NCBI RefSeq assembly: GCF_025685425.1
Contig: NZ_JAGTAS010000053.1
Span: forward strand, 158,368-222,367
DNA: 64,000 bases
DNA from: Terriglobus albidus
Lineage (GTDB): Bacteria > Acidobacteriota > Terriglobia > Terriglobales > Acidobacteriaceae
Direction: 5' to 3'
Shown here: positions 43,640 through 52,098 of the stretch, in pieces
Position numbering within the stretch: the first letter of the stretch is position 1
Layout: each line of letters starts with the position of its first letter
Position numbers and translations under genes: made by a program
Notes under the pieces: model-generated
Database searches by the model: none
Told to the model about the DNA's origin: nothing
What the model saw: the letters and a program-made list of their open reading frames with translations, nothing else

Positions 43640-45940
43640 TTAGAAGTGCAGCCGCACGCCCGCAAACAGCGAGCGGCCAAGGCTGCGGTAGTACAGGAAG
43701 TACTTGCGGTCGAGCATGTTGTCGGCGTTGGCGACGAGCGAGATATTCTTTGTCGCCCGATAGGTCACTGTTCCGTCCATCTCGAAGAACAGGTCGTAAC
43801 TTCCGGGAACGCGGCGAATGGTGTCGGTATTGGTGTCGCTGGAATAGACCGGGCTTACATACCGTCCCGTCCAGTTGATGGCGAAGCGCTTCGGAGACAG
43901 GTTGGCCTGATAGGTGAGCGTATGCGCCGGGACGTAGGGCAACGTCTTGCCGATGGTCGCCGGCAAGCTCTGGTTTTCGAGGATGATCGAGTTGGTGTAG
44001 GTGTATCCCTCCCGCAGTTCCAGCCAGTTGAGAAGCCTCTGCCGGGTCGACAGTTCCACGCCCCAGGTACGGCTCTTCCCTGCATTCGTCAGGATCTTGG
44101 TATTTCCCGTCGGGTCGGTCCCCAGGTCACTAGTCCGGTAGATAAGATCGGTCACGCGGTTCGTATATCCGGTGGCCTCGATCGAATATCTGTTTTTGAA
44201 GGTGTGCTGCACACCCGCTTCGTATGCAAGCAGGTGCTCCGGCTTCTCGTCCGGATTGGCGACATACTTCGTCGTTGTGATGACGAAGTTGTAGTAGAGC
44301 TCGTAGACCGATGGTCCACGAAAGGCATTGCCAACACTGGCACGAAGGTGCCAGTCGCCAGGTAGACGATAGTTCGCGGCTATCTTGCCGGTAAACGCAT
44401 GTTGCGAACGGTTGCCGTAGTTCAACAGCGGGGCGGTGGCGCTTGCCAGGTTGCTGCCGTCGTAGGTCTTCCAGTAGTCGAACCTGCCTCCGCCGATCAG
44501 GTTCAATCGATCAGCAAAGTTCGTTTGGTATTGCACATACCCTGACTGGTCGATCGTCTTTCCTGCGGCGTTGAGCGTGACATTTGTCATCGTGTCGCGG
44601 CTCAGCCAATTGGTTGCATTTCGCGTGACTGTCGAAGCACGGTCGGCGCGCGTCTCGGTGCCGAAGAGCAGCGTTCCCCAACGCGAGGTGTGCGTGGTGA
44701 GGATGTTTCCATAGAGAGACTGGCCGAACTGCTTCGCCGAGGTTCCGGCGCCGCCGGTCAGCGTGGCCGCTGCTCCGGGAGTGACGTACCAGAAGGTTGG
44801 GTTCACATTCAGGCCGGCGGTTACGCGTAGATTCCAGTGCGGCGATACATCCGCAGTCACCTGAGTGTGATAGAAGTTCGTCGTCGCGCCCGACGGCCCG
44901 CCCAGAAAGGTGGATGGAGTAAAGCTCAGCTTGCGAGTCGCGCCGCTGCTGTCAACGAAGCTCACCAGGCCGGTCGGAACCGTAGCGCCAGACGTATTGC
45001 GGAGATTATTGGCATAGACACCGAAGCCGTCGCCTCGGTGCATGTGCATGAACTGCACATAAGCGAAGACGCGTGGGCTGAAGGTGTATTCCACACGAGC
45101 CCTAAGATCTTCGCTCTTGAACCACTGTGCTCCGCGTGAACCGATCTCGTACTGCGTTCCGCCGGTGGTTGTAAGCCACTGCTTCACACCGGTTACGGGA
45201 GTAGCCGCCGCGGTAGAAGTACTCAACGTCCCAAACGCACCCTGCGGAGAGTAGCCGCCAGTCTTATAACGGCTGTAGCCAAGCGTCACACCCAGACGGT
45301 CAAAGTATCTGTCTGTGAGATGGACGTTGTAGTTATCGGTAGCCCGGCTGCCGTACTGATAAAACAGATCGGCGTGCCGCGCTTCAGGCCGGCGGCTGAT
45401 CAGGTTGATAACGCCGCCCATGGCATTGCCGCCATAGAGAGACGAGAATGGCCCACGTGCCACCTCGACACGCTGAATGTCGTTCGGGGAAAAGATCGCC
45501 CAGTTGATGGAACCATTGAACGAGTTATTGATCGGCTGATCATCCAGCAGAATCAGCGTTCGGACTTGGCCGCCGCGTCCGGCGAAACCGCGCAGTCCCA
45601 GACCGAAGTCGTTATCAGAGGCACCGCGGGCGCGCAGGCTGATGACTCCGGGAACCTGTTCCAACGCCTTGTCGATCAGGCGGACATCGCGTGTCTCCAG
45701 CTCCTGCCGCGAGACGACGGCCTGCGAGACAGGCGAGCTTTCCAACTCGATGGGCGTACGGGTTCCGGTAACGGTGACCTCTTCGTTCACTGGAGCGATA
45801 ACGCTTTTGTCATGGGAGTCGGCAGGCTGAGGCTGCGTCGCCGCCTGAGAGAGTGCAACCGACGGCAGCAACAAGATACTGACAGACAGGGATAGAAACG
45901 CGAGGCGGCGTGCGCCCGCGAAGAGGCAAAGACGAGACAT
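43640..45940 (-). CDS. TonB-dependent receptor, operon partner of the CobN-like protein
   Basis: This 766-residue receptor has a signal peptide (about 1-32), a TonB-box-like E-E-V-T-V-T-G-T-R (about 53-61), plug with D-D-Q-P-I-N-N-S and Y-G-G-N-A-M-G-G-V-I-N-L-I-S-R-R, and a barrel ending V-R-L-H-F. It resembles cobalamin, haem and siderophore receptors. Its stop overlaps the ribosome-binding region of the CobN-like gene, so the two are translated from one message. The ligand is therefore probably a metal-tetrapyrrole (haem, cobalamin or related), inferred from this pairing. Confidence 0.93.
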   Translation of the reverse strand: MSRLCLFAGARRLAFLSLSVSILLLPSVALSQAATQPQPADSHDKSVIAPVNEEVTVTGTRTPIELESSPVSQAVVSRQELETRDVRLIDKALEQVPGVISLRARGASDNDFGLGLRGFAGRGGQVRTLILLDDQPINNSFNGSINWAIFSPNDIQRVEVARGPFSSLYGGNAMGGVINLISRRPEARHADLFYQYGSRATDNYNVHLTDRYFDRLGVTLGYSRYKTGGYSPQGAFGTLSTSTAAATPVTGVKQWLTTTGGTQYEIGSRGAQWFKSEDLRARVEYTFSPRVFAYVQFMHMHRGDGFGVYANNLRNTSGATVPTGLVSFVDSSGATRKLSFTPSTFLGGPSGATTNFYHTQVTADVSPHWNLRVTAGLNVNPTFWYVTPGAAATLTGGAGTSAKQFGQSLYGNILTTHTSRWGTLLFGTETRADRASTVTRNATNWLSRDTMTNVTLNAAGKTIDQSGYVQYQTNFADRLNLIGGGRFDYWKTYDGSNLASATAPLLNYGNRSQHAFTGKIAANYRLPGDWHLRASVGNAFRGPSVYELYYNFVITTTKYVANPDEKPEHLLAYEAGVQHTFKNRYSIEATGYTNRVTDLIYRTSDLGTDPTGNTKILTNAGKSRTWGVELSTRQRLLNWLELREGYTYTNSIILENQSLPATIGKTLPYVPAHTLTYQANLSPKRFAINWTGRYVSPVYSSDTNTDTIRRVPGSYDLFFEMDGTVTYRATKNISLVANADNMLDRKYFLYYRSLGRSLFAGVRLHF

Positions 45941-46095
45941 GAGAGTTCCTTCCTGGATGTGGCTACAGGTTCAGCGCGTCATCGCATGCGAATCACGTAT
46001 ACCGTTACGGCAGAACCGCCGGACAATGGGTCACCCCTCATCCGACCAAGAGGCCGGAACGAGAGCGTAATGCGATGGAAGAAGAGAGGAAGGGA

Positions 46096-46389
46096 CTAGC
46101 GGGGAGGAGGTCGAACCCAGATGCTGCTGTAGTACCGGCTGCGCCGATAGAGAGCTATCCGCTCAGGCTGCCGAGGTGTCTGGACACGAAAGACAAGGAG
46201 TCCAGCACAGGCCACTAGAACGCACAGAAGCTGGAATGACATCTGGCAATTGAGGCAGTGATCATGATGATCGCCGCGCGTATGGATGTGAGCTGCAGAT
46301 ACCAATACAGCCGCGAGGAAGGTCGCTATGATAGCTACGACCAACAGAGTACGCGCAAGCGCACGAACCTGTCTGAGAATCTGCGGCAT
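46096..46389 (-). CDS. Small His/Cys membrane protein (DUF2946-like) before a TonB receptor
   Basis: This 97-residue protein has a TM helix (about 12-32), then H-I-H-T-R-G-D-H-H-D-H-C-L-N-C (34-48), a second TM helix (about 50-67), and the ending W-V-R-P-P-P-R. The His-rich run with H-x-x-H-C-x-x-C looks like a metal site on the periplasmic face. It is on the same strand as and 155 bases upstream of the receptor of the CobN-like operon, and divergent from the similar protein at 46591. Confidence 0.75.
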   Translation of the reverse strand: MPQILRQVRALARTLLVVAIIATFLAAVLVSAAHIHTRGDHHDHCLNCQMSFQLLCVLVACAGLLVFRVQTPRQPERIALYRRSRYYSSIWVRPPPR

Positions 46390-46495
46390 TCCCGAAAACT
46401 AGCACTTTGTGAGGTTGGGTTGCAACCCAAAGAGTTAGAGGCGCGGTAATGATCGATGTATTTTGGGGTGAACATCACGCGACGTATGGGATACG

Positions 46496-46520
46496 CCAAC
46501 CTCCGACAGATACAGGTTGG
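46496..46520. promoter_or_regulatory. Inverted repeat in the divergent promoter region of two His/Cys genes
   Basis: CCAACCT (46496-46502) pairs with AGGTTGG (46514-46520) across 11 bases. It lies midway between the divergent starts at 46389 and 46591 and could be a metal-regulator operator serving both sides. No known Fur or MerR consensus is matched. Confidence 0.35.
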
Positions 46521-46590
46521 AGGCTAAGACTTAGTAGACTGATCGGTTAGAACTGTGTTACCTATTACGGAAGCAGTCTTCGGACCATAA

Positions 46591-46908
46591 ATGCCTACCC
46601 GCCCCACAAACATGCGCGAAAGGACCCCATGGAGAGCTCTCCTCGGCGTCCTCTGCCTGGTTTTGATGCTGGTTGGTACGACGATTGCCACGTCGCACAT
46701 TCACCTCGATAGTGACCTGTCACATGCCGATTGCGCCCTTTGCGTAACAGCTCACACGGCTGTCGCACCTGTGGCGAGTTCCATTTGCGTTTTCGGCTTT
46801 CAGGTTCTCGCAGCGATCGACTCACTGCCGTCTTCGCCCTTCAAACAGCACCGCCTCGCATTCGCTCTCTATACCCGGCCTCCGCCTGCTGACGCGCACT
46901 TGTCCTAA
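46591..46908 (+). CDS. Small His/Cys membrane protein (DUF2946-like) before a TonB receptor
   Basis: This 105-residue protein has a basic N-terminus, a TM helix (about 14-32), the motif S-H-I-H-L-D-S-D-L-S-H-A-D-C-A-L-C (34-50) followed by a His, a second hydrophobic segment (about 55-75) and the ending Y-T-R-P-P-P-A-D-A-H. It is plainly related in layout to the protein at 46096. It ends 43 bases before the receptor at 46952 and is probably cotranscribed with it. Likely metal binding or metal-dependent function at the inner membrane; not experimentally defined for this family as far as I know. Confidence 0.75.
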   Translation: MPTRPTNMRERTPWRALLGVLCLVLMLVGTTIATSHIHLDSDLSHADCALCVTAHTAVAPVASSICVFGFQVLAAIDSLPSSPFKQHRLAFALYTRPPPADAHLS

Positions 46909-46951
46909 ATTCGCGTTTTCACAATCAGGCCAGTTTTATGGGAGGTAGCGT

Positions 46952-49699
46952 ATGTTCACGCCAATTCGGCGCGCTTTCGCGTCGCTGTTCGCTGTTCTAT
47001 TTTTGAGTGTCGCAGGTCTTTTAGCACAGTCGGCAGGCAATTCAGGAGCAATTTATGGAGTCGTCACCGACAGTTCCGGGGCAGTTTTGCCACGAGCGAC
47101 GGTGACGATCGAAAACGTTGTCAGCCGCTACAAGAGAGAGACAACGACTGATAGTTCGGGGCGGTATCAGTTCACAAATCTTCCCCTGAATCCCTATCAC
47201 CTGTCGTTTTCGTCGTCGGGATTCGGCACGCTCTCGCAGGACGTCGATGTCCGCTCCTTCGTTCCAGTAAATCTGACGACGGCTTTGAAGGTCGGAGGAA
47301 CATCCGCTGTCGTGACCGTTGACAGCGGCGACCTGCTCGAGAACGACTCGACCTTCCATACAGACGTGGACCGCGGTCTTTTTGGCAAACTTCCGCTCGA
47401 AAGCCAAGCCTCTTCTTTGAGCTCGCTTGTCACATTGGCTTCTCCAGGCGTCGCCGCCGACTCAAATGGCCTCTTTCATGGTCTTGGCGACCACGCCTCT
47501 AACTCGTTCTCGATTGACGGCCAGCCCATTACCGATCAGCAGAGCAAGGTCTTCTCCAACCAGCTTCCGTCGAATTCCGTTCAGTCGCTTGAAGTCATCT
47601 CCGGAGCTCCTCCGGCCGAATTCGGCGGCAAGACCAGCCTCATAATCCAGGTAACGACTCGATCGGGTCAAGGAGTTACGAAACCAACAGGCTCCATCAC
47701 CACGTCTTACGGAACCTTCGGCTCATCAACCGGTTCTGTCGATCTCAGCTACGGCGGGAAAAATTGGGGAAACTTCTTCGAAATCGATGGACTGAACACC
47801 GGCCGTTTCCTCGATCCTCCTGAGTTCAAGGTCTTCCACGCCAAAGGTAACGAGGCAAACTTCTTTGACCGCGTAGACTTTCAACTCTCGCCGAAGGACT
47901 CGATCCACCTGAATGCTGGCGTGAGCCGGTCCTGGTTCCAGACCCCGAATGCATACGACAACCTGAACATATCCAACGTCGTAAGCGGCGGCGCTACCGA
48001 CAGTCCGGTTTTTGACAATGTCGGCAATACGGACCAACGTTCCAAGATCGTGACTTTCAATATTGCTCCGACCTATACCCACACGGTTGGATCGACTTCG
48101 GTATTCAACTTCGGTGGTTTTGTCCGGCGCGATGGGTATAACTATTATCCGAGCAAGAATCCGCTCGCCGATTTCAGCCCAACGCAGCAGCAATCCGTTT
48201 CGCAGGACCGCACTCTCACCAATGCGGGCCTTCGAACCGACTACTCCTACGTGAAAGGTATCCACAATCTCAAGCTGGGGGCGGTTTATCAGCATACCTT
48301 CCTCCGGGAGCGCGACAACCTGGGTATTGTCGATCCGACCTTCAATGCTCCGTGCGTCGATGGATCTGGTAACTCGCAGGCCGGATTCTCTGATCCCTCG
48401 CAATGCGCTGCCGCAGGTTTCGCGTCGAACGATCCTGCAGACGGCGGAACATACGACTCGGCTCTGGCTCCGTATGACCTGACGCGCGGTGGCGGCCTCT
48501 ACCACTATTTTGGACAAGCTGATGTGAAAGAACTCGGCCTCTACATCCAAGACCAGATCAAGGCAGGAAACTGGCTCTTCAATGTCGGTATGCGCGGAGA
48601 CCTGTATAACGGTCTCGCGGTTGCTCGCCAGGCCGAGCCCCGTGTCGGCGTCGCCTACACGATCAAACAGACGGGAACCGTCTTACGTGCGTCCTACGCC
48701 AGAACTCTGGAGAGCCCGTTCAACGAGAATCTGGTGATCTCCAGTGAAGGCTGCGGAAACGATGTTCTTGCTCCGTTGCTCGCATGCACCCCTGGAGTCT
48801 CAACGACCTTAACGCCAGGCTTCCGCAACGAATTCCATGCGGGTCTACAACAGGCTTTCAGTAAAAATTTCGTGCTGAGTGCCGACTACATCTGGAAGTA
48901 CACGCACAACGCTTTTGATTTCGGAGTCCTTGGCAACACACCGATCACGTTTCCGATCAATTGGCATAACTCAAAGATTCCAGGCTTCGTCTTGCGTGCA
49001 GATGTGCCGAACTACCACAATATCTCTGCCTTTGTTGTGATGTCCTCAGTGGCAGCGCGCTTCTATCCGCCACAGATTGCGGGTGCTGGAGCGACCGTTG
49101 GCAATGGTGGATATCCCTTCCGCATCGACCACGATGAGAAGTTCAATCAGACGACCCACCTGCAGTATTCCCTTCCCGGAAAGCGGGGATCGTGGGTCGG
49201 CTTCAACTGGCGGTTCGATAGCGGCTTGGTGGCAGGTTCTGTTCCCTGCTACAACGTCACCGATGAGAATAGTCTGTGCAATCCCATCAACGGCGGTCCA
49301 TCCATCACGATCAATGGTCAGCCAGGTATCGACCTGAGCGGCCTGACCGCCGATCAGCAGTCTCAGGCTGGACTTACATGCAACGGTGTCCAGGCAACGC
49401 CAACTGCCGGCTTCGACCAATGCCTGGCTTCGCAGTTGACCTCCAATCTCGTATCCATTCCGACACCCGGAACCGAGAACGACGACAAGAACCCACCCCG
49501 TATTCAGAAGAGAAATCTGTTTGATGTCTCGATTGGCATTGACAATCTCTTCAAGGGTGATACTCACAAATGGAGCCTTCGTCTGACGGGAGTGAACATC
49601 GCGAATAAGTACGCTCTGTACAACTTCCTCTCGACCTTCAGCGGAACGCACTATGTCACACCTCGTTCGTTGACCGCTGAACTCGGCTTCCATTTTTAG
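46952..49699 (+). CDS. TonB-dependent receptor with carboxypeptidase-regulatory-like domain (metal region)
   Basis: This 915-residue receptor has a signal peptide (ending L-L-A-Q), a Cna-B-like domain (about 30-110, G-V-V-T-D-S-S-G-A-V-L-P-R-A-T-V), a plug with D-G-Q-P-I-T-D and P-P-A-E-F-G-G-K-T, and a barrel ending L-G-F-H-F. It is shorter than the glycan-type receptors here. GGGAGG precedes the start. Its position behind a His/Cys protein suggests a metal-containing ligand. The stop codon TAG is formed by the first bases of element copy 7, directly after the barrel's terminal Phe, so the protein is complete. Confidence 0.93.
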   Translation: MFTPIRRAFASLFAVLFLSVAGLLAQSAGNSGAIYGVVTDSSGAVLPRATVTIENVVSRYKRETTTDSSGRYQFTNLPLNPYHLSFSSSGFGTLSQDVDVRSFVPVNLTTALKVGGTSAVVTVDSGDLLENDSTFHTDVDRGLFGKLPLESQASSLSSLVTLASPGVAADSNGLFHGLGDHASNSFSIDGQPITDQQSKVFSNQLPSNSVQSLEVISGAPPAEFGGKTSLIIQVTTRSGQGVTKPTGSITTSYGTFGSSTGSVDLSYGGKNWGNFFEIDGLNTGRFLDPPEFKVFHAKGNEANFFDRVDFQLSPKDSIHLNAGVSRSWFQTPNAYDNLNISNVVSGGATDSPVFDNVGNTDQRSKIVTFNIAPTYTHTVGSTSVFNFGGFVRRDGYNYYPSKNPLADFSPTQQQSVSQDRTLTNAGLRTDYSYVKGIHNLKLGAVYQHTFLRERDNLGIVDPTFNAPCVDGSGNSQAGFSDPSQCAAAGFASNDPADGGTYDSALAPYDLTRGGGLYHYFGQADVKELGLYIQDQIKAGNWLFNVGMRGDLYNGLAVARQAEPRVGVAYTIKQTGTVLRASYARTLESPFNENLVISSEGCGNDVLAPLLACTPGVSTTLTPGFRNEFHAGLQQAFSKNFVLSADYIWKYTHNAFDFGVLGNTPITFPINWHNSKIPGFVLRADVPNYHNISAFVVMSSVAARFYPPQIAGAGATVGNGGYPFRIDHDEKFNQTTHLQYSLPGKRGSWVGFNWRFDSGLVAGSVPCYNVTDENSLCNPINGGPSITINGQPGIDLSGLTADQQSQAGLTCNGVQATPTAGFDQCLASQLTSNLVSIPTPGTENDDKNPPRIQKRNLFDVSIGIDNLFKGDTHKWSLRLTGVNIANKYALYNFLSTFSGTHYVTPRSLTAELGFHF

Positions 49700-49811
49700 A
49701 GCATTTTCCCTGTTACTGGGTATTCCGAAAGGAGCATGCAGCGGCGTTTTCATTGGGGAAAACGCCCATAGATGCGGATGCTCTGGACTACACCTACAGG
49801 GAAATGCTCTA
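49697..49811 (+). repeat. Palindromic TA-ended element, copy 7
   Basis: 115 bp with TA at 49697-49698 and 49810-49811, one base short in the right GGGAAATG run. Its first three bases are the stop codon of the receptor gene at 46952-49699. Confidence 0.95.
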
Positions 49812-49870
49812 ACGACGGCCGACTCGTCCCCCTTAATCCGATTCCCAACGAACCTGCGTGTTCGTTGGGG

Positions 49871-49904
49871 GGCCTTGCTCTTCTGTATAGAGAAGAGCAA
49901 GGCC
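49871..49904. other. Perfect 14-bp stem-loop
   Basis: GGCCTTGCTCTTCT and its exact reverse complement AGAAGAGCAAGGCC flank a 6-base loop. It lies between element copy 7 and the small gene at 49937. There is no T-run, so it is a weak terminator candidate for the receptor transcript or an RNA-stabilising hairpin. Confidence 0.6.
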
Positions 49905-49936
49905 GCCTCATGACGTTTTGCCGGCAGGTGAAGCCT

Positions 49937-50098
49937 ATGAGCTACGTACCCAGACCCCGGAGATTTCGGGGCACCAAGAAGCGTTTGAAGCGAATTCGGT
50001 GGTCGGTTTGGGATAAATGGCTTGCCGTGCTTTTGTTCCTCTTGCTGGTCCTGTCAGCGAATCTGGGGGCATGGATTGCTCGCATTTACAAGGAATAG
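49937..50098 (+). CDS. Small basic single-TM protein
   Basis: A 53-residue frame from ATG 49937, with AGGTGA upstream (ATG 49910 is an alternative that adds nine residues). A strongly basic N-terminus (R-P-R-R-F-R-G-T-K-K-R-L-K-R) is followed by one TM helix (W-L-A-V-L-L-F-L-L-L-V-L-S-A-N-L-G) and a short tail. I do not recognise it. It may belong with the MerC-like gene 122 bases downstream. Confidence 0.5.
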   Translation: MSYVPRPRRFRGTKKRLKRIRWSVWDKWLAVLLFLLLVLSANLGAWIARIYKE

Positions 50099-50220
50099 AG
50101 AGAAACGGTTCGCAGACGTTAAGAAGCTCGATCCTTCGCTGGAAGGAAAGATAATCCGACGGAGATACGCCTGTACGAGCACTTTTTCGGCTCGACGGCA
50201 CAGAAAGATCTAGAGAACGA

Positions 50221-50640
50221 ATGAATTCGACATTCCGCATTTCAACAGCCGGCTCTCGTGAATGGGCCGACAGGATGGGAATATGTGCCTCCGTATTTTG
50301 CACGGTGCACTGTCTCCTGACTCCAATATTGCTTTCGTTTTCTCCGGTAATTGCGCATTTCTTGCCTGAGGAAGAACGCATCCACCGCACGCTTTCGGTG
50401 ATTGTCGCACTATTGGGAGCGGTAGCTTTGACAACCGGTTTCCGCAGGCATCGCCGCTCGCGGGTTCTCATTTTAATGGCAGCCGGCCTGGGATCCATTG
50501 TTGGCGCCGCATGGTTCGGTGAAGCACTCGCCTCCCATGGATTCGAAGTGATAGTGACCATGATCGGGAGTAGCTTGATGATTGCTGCCCACCGGATAAA
50601 TCACACGTTCTGCAGTAATTGTGAATGCTCTAGCGAATAG
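50221..50640 (+). CDS. MerC-family membrane protein
   Basis: This 139-residue protein matches the MerC family of small heavy-metal (mercury) transport proteins: residues W-A-D-R-x-G at the start, a Cys in I-C-A-S-V-F-C and then H-C-L-L-T-P-I-L on the first TM helix, three further TM helices, and a C-terminal cysteine group C-S-N-C-E-C. MerC-type proteins bring metal ions inward in mer operons, but similar proteins also occur without mercury reductase, and none is seen here. The location beside TonB receptors and His/Cys proteins fits a broader metal-handling region. Confidence 0.75.
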   Translation: MNSTFRISTAGSREWADRMGICASVFCTVHCLLTPILLSFSPVIAHFLPEEERIHRTLSVIVALLGAVALTTGFRRHRRSRVLILMAAGLGSIVGAAWFGEALASHGFEVIVTMIGSSLMIAAHRINHTFCSNCECSSE

Positions 50641-50704
50641 ATGTGCGCTCATGAACTTTCGGATTTTGGCCTGTTGAACTCATAACTTGTCTGTTTGCCA
50701 ACGC

Positions 50705-50820
50705 TAGAGCATTTTTCCGGTTGCTGGGTATCCCGGAAGGGGCGTACAGCGGCGTTTTCATTGCGGGAAACGCCCATAGATGCGGATGCTCTGAACTACA
50801 CCTGCAGGGAAAATGCTCTA
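50705..50820 (+). repeat. Palindromic TA-ended element, copy 8
   Basis: Full-length 116 bp with TA at 50705-50706 and 50819-50820, TAGAGCATTTTTCCGG at the left and CAGGGAAAATGCTCTA at the right, central GGCGTTTTC stem with one changed base. It lies between the MerC-like gene and the gene at 50914. Confidence 0.95.
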
Positions 50821-50913
50821 CGCGGAACATTTGGCCGGTTGTAGGTTCTCCTAATCAAAGCCGGGTTCCGCCTTCAAGTCACGATTCGCAATCTATCGAC
50901 AGGAGACATACGA

Positions 50914-51501
50914 GTGCGGCTTAGCTATATACAGGTTGAGGTTCTTCTAGTAAGCACACTCGTATCCCCGCTCGATTGCCAGCAACGACACCCTCCCGAT
51001 CGAGGCGGGGTCACGGCAGAGATGCAGAGGAATCAGAGACCACATTCTCTGCCTGACAATTCGCAAGGAGACCGCCTATCTCAGTGGCTTGTACAGCATC
51101 GCGAGATGACCCTCGAACAGCAACGCAATGCATTGCGTAGCGAGCCGGGTTTTTCTCAGTTACCACCTGAGACGCAGGCGCGAATCTTCAACCGCCTCGG
51201 ACAACTCCATGCCATGCCGTCCGAGACGAGAGAAAAGACCTTGCGAAGACTTGAGGGACTCGAGCGGCTCGAACCTGCACAACGGGAACAGGTACGCTCA
51301 GCCCTGCGCGAGCTAGGAGGGCTCCCCTTCGAACGCCGGCGACTCGTTGCGCGAACCTTCCACAACATCAGCAAGCTTCCGGCGGAACAACGTCAAAAAG
51401 CCATTGACTCCCCTGCCAACAGCCAGCTAACAGAGACTGAGCGCGGAACGCTTAGAAGGCTTGTTCAGACTGCTCCCTATATTCAAGAGATGGGGCGGTA
51501 A
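50914..51501 (+). CDS. DUF3106-like helical protein
   Basis: This 195-residue protein starts at GTG 50914 with AGGAGA upstream. It is made of short helical repeats of the kind L-P-P-E-x-x-x-R-I-F/x-R-L and M-P-S-E-T-R-E-K-T-L-R-R-L (about 70-185), matching the DUF3106 pattern of Proteobacteria and Acidobacteriota. A hydrophobic N-terminal stretch suggests export or a lipoprotein (L-D-C). The function is unknown; proteins of this kind often accompany an RNA polymerase sigma factor or anti-sigma pair, but none is visible here. Confidence 0.65.
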   Translation: MRLSYIQVEVLLVSTLVSPLDCQQRHPPDRGGVTAEMQRNQRPHSLPDNSQGDRLSQWLVQHREMTLEQQRNALRSEPGFSQLPPETQARIFNRLGQLHAMPSETREKTLRRLEGLERLEPAQREQVRSALRELGGLPFERRRLVARTFHNISKLPAEQRQKAIDSPANSQLTETERGTLRRLVQTAPYIQEMGR

Positions 51502-51544
51502 CTGCAGCCGGCTGGCGGGGATCCGCCTTTGCCACAAGCTTCAG

Positions 51545-51715
51545 CTAATGATCGCAGCAGTTCTTGGCCTGCAGGGAGAGAGTTGCGGCACGGACAATGA
51601 TAGCTACAAGGATCAAACCAGCCACGCTATCAATCCATATCCACCCAAAGGCTTTCTCAGCGGCGAGATTGGCCCACATGCGCCCTGGTTCTTGATTCTT
51701 CTCGGGGCTGTGAAC
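51545..51715 (-). pseudogene. C-terminal remnant of a cation-diffusion-facilitator-type transporter
   Basis: A 44-codon frame (ATG at 51679, stop 51545-51547), extendable to 51715 before an in-frame stop, reads A-F-G-W-I-W-I-D-S-V-A-G-L-I-L-V-A-I-I-V and ends N-C-C-D-H. This matches the last TM helix and CC-D tail of small CDF-like cation transporters, where W-x-W-x-D-P-V-A is typical. The rest of the gene is missing. Recognition is by pattern only. Confidence 0.5.
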
Positions 51716-52098
51716 CTATGGCGAGTGAAGGCTTCTTTACCGCATCCTCATGGCATTCTGTCCCGGCTTGCTCGATGGGCTGTGTCGTGTTTGTTTACCT
51801 GATGGCGCTGCGCGCCTGGAGCAGGCGTGAGACTCGCATGGCATCTCCAACAAATGTAGTCGTCTCCAATGGATCGAAGAACCTTTGCAACTCTTAAACA
51901 AGGCGCTCTGTTGCGTGAGCAGCCCAACATTGTATGGATTTATTGGCTATGAAACTCCAAATCAGGCAAGAAGACTTTTGCCATCAATCACTTATTGTCC
52001 TGTCAAAAAGACAATCCTATTACCTCCGCCAGACATTCCTCCGTTTGCTGCTTACATACCATGTTGCGCAAGTTCGACCCTCATAAAGGAGACCCCGT
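51716..52098. other. Intergenic region before the ferritin-like gene
   Basis: Apart from a short hydrophobic reading frame around 51760-51900 (with V-F-V-Y-L-M-A-L-R-A-W) that may be a further membrane-protein remnant, nothing recognisable is present. AAAGGAG before 52099 is the ribosome-binding site of the next gene. Confidence 0.4.

Noticed and set aside
45941..46590. Cobalamin or other metabolite riboswitch upstream of the CobN-like operon
   Set aside because: I looked for the B12 box and GCCACTG-type conserved core on both strands and saw neither; only a short inverted repeat was found.
47726..48550. 274-codon minus-strand frame inside the receptor at 46952-49699
   Set aside because: Antisense shadow of a complete TonB receptor, without start signal or motif.
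51461..51802. 113-codon plus-strand frame after the DUF3106-like gene
   Set aside because: It overlaps the end of that gene and is antisense to the cation-transporter remnant, which has a far better protein pattern.
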